Shown here: in pieces, positions 60,403 through 64,000 of the stretch
Position numbering within the stretch: position 1 is the first letter of the stretch
How the letters are laid out: each line of letters begins with the position of its first letter
NCBI GenBank assembly: GCA_002104945.1
Contig: MCFH01000058.1
Coordinates: forward strand, 248,001 to 312,000
Source: Piromyces finnis
Taxonomy: Eukaryota > Neocallimastigomycota > Neocallimastigomycetes > Neocallimastigales > Neocallimastigaceae
DNA length: 64,000 bases
Direction of reading: 5' to 3'
Notes under the pieces: model-generated
Database searches by the model: none
The model's input: the letters and a program-made list of their open reading frames with translations, nothing else
Told to the model about the DNA's origin: nothing
Program-made: the position numbers and the translations under genes

Positions 60403-61045
60403 TGTCAAAATCACAATTCATGAAATTTGACATTTCATGAAATTTCATAATTTTGAATTATTAGTTAAATTAATTAAAATATTAATTTAATAATATTTTA
60501 CTAATAATAGTTTATTTAATATAAATATTAATTGGAAAGCTATTTATTATCCGGAGATAAATAGAGTGTAACAATTAATTAATATTAAACAAACCAATTA
60601 GTAAAATAAGATTCATTTAAATAATTATTAATATTATTTTTAACAACTTATTAATATCGATATTTAAAGAAAATTATATTATTATTACTATTATATTTTA
60701 TTAATATTTATATTTATATTATTATACATGTATAACTTAAATTATATTATTATTATACTTTATTAATATCAACATTATATTAAAAATGAAGTATAAATAA
60801 GTTGAACAAAGAACAACTTTAAGAAGTTCTTTGTGAGATTATTATACTCATTTTTATATAGTAAATTCAATATTTAAAATTAATAATTATCATTTACTTA
60901 TATTATAAAAATTAAATAAAATATTTCTTAAAAAATTATATTTATTACTCTTTTATTTATAAAAATTTATTATTTACTATATAATTAAGCCTATCCTAAC
61001 CTAGTAGACTTAATTATAATTCTAAATCCACTCTAACTCTTGACA
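60403..61045 (+). repeat. Solo LTR of the chromovirus C family
   Basis: 643 bp, nearly identical to the LTRs of C and flanked by AAAAT on both sides (60398-60402, 61046-61050). It arose by LTR-LTR recombination of a full element inserted in the H-type LTR. Confidence 0.93.
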
Positions 61046-61051
61046 AAAATC

Positions 61052-61439
61052 TGTTAAGTTTTTGGATTTGGTTATGCGGCCAGGTCAGAATGTTATCAAT
61101 TATATAGTAAATATATTTTTAAGAAATTAAATTTAAATATAAAATAACCCTTTAAACTTCCAAATGAAAAATTAATATTTATTCTTTAGAATAATTTTTT
61201 TTTTTTTTTTATAAAATTTTATTTATTTATTAATAATAATATAAATGATAATATATTTAATAACTATATAATTAAGATTATAACTATAATCTTTACAAAG
61301 AATTAAAATCAAATTCAATTCATTCTATTTTATATTCTTTGTTCAGATTATTAAATTGATAAAAATAAAGTATTACATGTAATATGTTAATAATATAATA
61401 AGATTGTTTGTTTGCTTGTTTGTTTGTTTTGTCATGACA
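61052..61439 (+). repeat. Probable solo LTR M
   Basis: TGTTAAGTTTTTGG...GTCATGACA, 388 bp. It shares GGTCAGAATGTT and TTACAAAGAATT blocks with the decayed LTR at 49393 onward. The ends are inferred. Confidence 0.4.
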
Positions 61440-62054
61440 TAAAATAAAATAAACATATGATTAATCATTTAAACACTTGATCCATTAACCTATTTTATAA
61501 TAATTAAAATTATTTAATTTATAAATGTTAACTGTTACACCTAAATGGTTTAGTTCTATTTTTAGTAACAGTCACTATCATTAATTAAATTAATATAATT
61601 AGAATTTCTATTGATATCTTTTTAATTTTCGTCAAGTCATAAGAAATGTCTATGATCCATATTTGATATCACATTAATTTTAATTTACTTATTAAAATCT
61701 TCAAATGATCATATCTTCCTTAAATGACCAGTTAGAAGGACCGCGATTGTACCAAAATGTAGCTTTTTCCTTAAGCTTTCTAATAAACCTGGTTTCACAG
61801 CCGTAGTACTTATAGCCGTAGCGATCGTTTTTGGCGAGTTACACCATGTTTCGTGTTTGTTTATTTTTGGTTAAGGGTTATAGTGTATTGATATTAAATT
61901 TTTTGAAATCATAACCCTTTCACTGAATCAGAATTTAAAAGGTGACTTTTAAAGGTGTTTTAAAATAATTATTGGGATCATTTAATTCTAATTATTATGT
62001 TTAATTAATTATAGATATTATCTGAATTTGTTTTAAATCCAGTTAATATCTTCA
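61440..62054 (+). repeat. Repeat family E, copy 2
   Basis: This matches 1255-1843 with a ~35-bp insertion and scattered changes. It joins directly to an H-type LTR end, which hints at insertion into or recombination with that LTR. Confidence 0.6.
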
Positions 62055-62055
62055 C

Positions 62056-62105
62056 AAAATCAGGTTTAATAATAATTTTATATTTATTAATTTCATTATT
62101 TTTCA
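62056..62105 (-). repeat. Terminal fragment of an H-type LTR beside tRNA-Cys 4
   Basis: The last 50 bp on this side match the H-type LTR edge (AATAATAATTTTATATTTATTAATTTC...) and end 17 bp upstream of the tRNA gene. Confidence 0.75.
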
Positions 62106-62122
62106 ATAGAATCAATAAAATA

Positions 62123-62194
62123 GGGGTGTTAGCTCAGCGGTAGAGCAATTGACTGCAGATCAATAGGTCTTCGGTTCAAATCCGGAACACCCCT
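62123..62194 (+). tRNA. tRNA-Cys (anticodon GCA), copy 4
   Basis: 72 nt. It differs from copies 1-3 in the acceptor 3' strand (ACACCCC instead of ACGCCCC), which turns a T-G wobble into a T-A pair. Otherwise it is identical, so it is probably functional. Confidence 0.97.
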
Positions 62195-62250
62195 AATATT
62201 TTATTTCTTATTTTAAAATCTAAAATGTTATGTCAATTAAATGGAAAATA

Positions 62251-62395
62251 ATTAACATGTATAAAATTATAAAATTAAATAGTTATATTTGTTTATAAGT
62301 AAACTCTAAAATAATTTTGTATAAATAGTAAGAGTTTGTTCTTTTAAAAATTGTTCCTAATAATCGGTCAAAATTTGATATATTATATTAAATTT
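62251..62395 (+). repeat. Fragment of a G-type LTR
   Basis: It matches the G LTR near 25370-25560, including AATTAACATGTATAAAATTA and TTTGTATAAATAGT. Confidence 0.55.
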
Positions 62396-62456
62396 AAAAT
62401 AAAATACGCTTTATAATTAATAAACAAATCTCTTAAATTTAAAAATAAACTCTTTT

Positions 62457-62616
62457 AATTATGTTTTTAAATTATCTCTTTATTATATTTTTATTATTTA
62501 TTTATTGTCTACTTATTGTCTTTTTTTTTATAAATTAATTATGTTTTTAAATTATCTCTTTATTATATTTTTATTATTTATTTATTGTCTACTTATTGTC
62601 TTTTTTTTATAAAGAA
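62457..62616 (+). repeat. 80-bp tandem duplication
   Basis: ATGTTTTTAAATTATCTC... is repeated once at a distance of 80 bp with no clear difference except T-run length. Confidence 0.85.
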
Positions 62617-62912
62617 GAATTTTATTTTCCTTTTATACATTTTCATTTATTACATGTATTATTTTTAACTATTAAATATTATTACTATTACTATTGTTAT
62701 TATTTATTAAAATTAAAAGGATAAATTAAAATTATGTCTTAGTATTATAAAATATTATAGAATATTACTTATTTGATTTTCTTATTACTTCAAAATGTTT
62801 AAATTTAGAAAAATTATTATAAATTATCATTGACTATCATTAAATGTATAATACCTTAAATAAAATAATTAAAATTTAAAATTAAAATAAAATTAAAATA
62901 AAATTATAACAA

Positions 62913-63356
62913 AATTAAAATATTAAAAGTATCAATTATTATAAGCACGCATTTTATTCAGAAACATAAAAGAGTTCTGTATTTTTTATTGATAAATTAT
63001 TTATCAATATCATGTCACAATAACATATATAAAAATTTAAAAAATTTGGACACATAGAAAAAATTAAAAATTTTTATTAAAAGTAAAATTTGAAAAATTT
63101 GAAAAATTTTATTTTTTAAATTTTTATTAAAAGTAATTAAAATATTAAAAGTATCAATTATTATAAGCACGCATTTTATTCAGAAACATAAAAGAGTTCT
63201 GTATTTTTTATTGATAAATTATTTATCAATATCATGTCACAATAACATATATAAAAATTTAAAAAATTTGGACACATAGAAAAAATTAAAAATTTTTATT
63301 AAAAGTAAAATTTGAAAAATTTGAAAAATTTTATTTTTTAAATTTTTATTAAAAGT
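62913..63356 (+). repeat. 222-bp tandem duplication containing the F LTR start
   Basis: Two nearly identical 222-bp units. Each contains TGTCACAATAACATATAT, the start of solo LTR F, joined to sequence not in F (AAGCACGCATTTTATTCAG). Confidence 0.87.
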
Positions 63357-63361
63357 AATTA

Positions 63362-63739
63362 AAGTAAAATTTTAATAATAGTTGTTATAATTAATTAGTT
63401 AATACATAATAATATTTAAAAGACAAAAATAAGTTTTTATATAATAAAAATTATTGTTAAAAAGAGTGTAAAAACAATAAATAAAAGAAAATATAAAAAC
63501 GAAATTAAACTTGTCTAATTTGTAATTATTGTGTTGAAAATAAATAATATTTTATAGAATAAATCTGGTGTTATTATTCTATATAAATATTATTAAATAA
63601 TAAAACTATAAAGTAAAATAAAATAAATTCATAAAATCAGTAGATATTGTTAAAGCTCGTACAATAATTGTCGAGATAAAACAATATAAGATAACAGAAG
63701 TAGTTAAAAAGTTGTAATATAACTACCAATCCGTTATCA
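63362..63739 (+). repeat. LTR I fragment
   Basis: Reverse complement of 36348-36740, ending CCGTTATCA. It is cut off on its left side by the F duplication. Confidence 0.65.
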
Positions 63740-63742
63740 TAT

Positions 63743-64000
63743 TGATAAAGAATGAAATTTATAAATAATAAATTAATAGTTAATTTTGAAATTATATAAA
63801 CTTAATATAAATTAAAATAATAGTAGATAATTAAAATAATATAAATTAAAATAATAGTAGATAATTAAAATAATGTAAAATATAAATATTTAATTAAATT
63901 TTAAAAATGTAAAACAACATAAACAATTTTTGTTTATAAACAAACTTAAATGTAATTAAATAATATAAATAGAAATAGAAAACATTATTTTAAAACTTGT
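63743..64000 (+). repeat. K-family LTR, runs off the window
   Basis: It starts TGATAAAGAATGAAATT like 48888, with a ~35-bp internal duplication near 63820-63870. The right end is beyond the window. Confidence 0.55.

Noticed and set aside
62913-63356. CRISPR-like direct repeats
   Set aside because: There are only two 222-bp units with no spacers; it is a simple tandem duplication in a eukaryotic genome.

Overview
This looks like a stretch of the nuclear genome of an anaerobic gut fungus (Neocallimastigomycota). The DNA is extremely AT-rich with long (AAT)n, (AAAAT)n and poly(T) tracts. It carries an intron-bearing family 9 glycoside hydrolase ending in three fungal dockerins, a sugar-binding/seven-helix receptor gene of a kind I associate with this group, and many asparagine-rich proteins. 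Only two ordinary host protein genes and four tRNA-Cys(GCA) genes are visible. Almost everything else is mobile DNA.

Layout. 1-3.6 kb: a tRNA-derived SINE, old LTR pieces, two tandem solo LTRs and tRNA-Cys 1. 3.6-7.1 kb: a SINE-like scrap, a 320-bp AAAAT array and two dead LINE 3' ends. 7.1-10.7 kb: the GH9 cellulase gene (minus strand, nine exons, one of them 3 nt long). 12.4-15.2 kb: the receptor gene (plus strand, five exons). 16.4-25 kb: tRNA-Cys 2, then an H-type solo LTR split by chromovirus A. 25-29 kb: a non-coding LTR element (G), an LTR mosaic and tRNA-Cys 3. 29-37.5 kb: solo LTR F split by chromovirus C, then solo LTRs I and L. 37.5-46.8 kb: Ty3/gypsy element D, whose gag is split by a second SINE copy. 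46.8-51.6 kb: a run of solo LTRs. 51.6-60.4 kb: Ty3/gypsy element H on the minus strand, with open gag and pol. 60.4-64 kb: more solo LTRs, tRNA-Cys 4 and duplicated LTR fragments.

How the parts work together. The mobile elements form two lineages. A and C are chromoviruses with a C-terminal chromodomain-like tail. Their primer-binding site is complementary to an internal LTR segment, as in self-priming Tf1-type elements. D and H (and the non-coding G) have tRNA-type primer sites, and D and H have CCHC gag proteins. All four coding elements share a -1 frameshift module at the gag stop: a slippery heptamer, a 6-nt spacer that includes the stop, and a stem-loop that differs in sequence but keeps its pairing. 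Four LTR families (H, G, LTR2, K) end in what reads as one conserved folded motif, with different stems around an invariant ACTTT/AATTAA internal loop. Every tRNA-Cys gene has an LTR edge 13-17 bp upstream, which suggests Ty3-like insertion at RNA polymerase III start sites.

Nesting, target-site duplications and LTR identity suggest recent activity: A looks youngest, then C, then D, with the SINE inserted into D later still. A has a frameshift, C a nonsense codon, D several breaks, and H an open gag-pol but a damaged 5' end.
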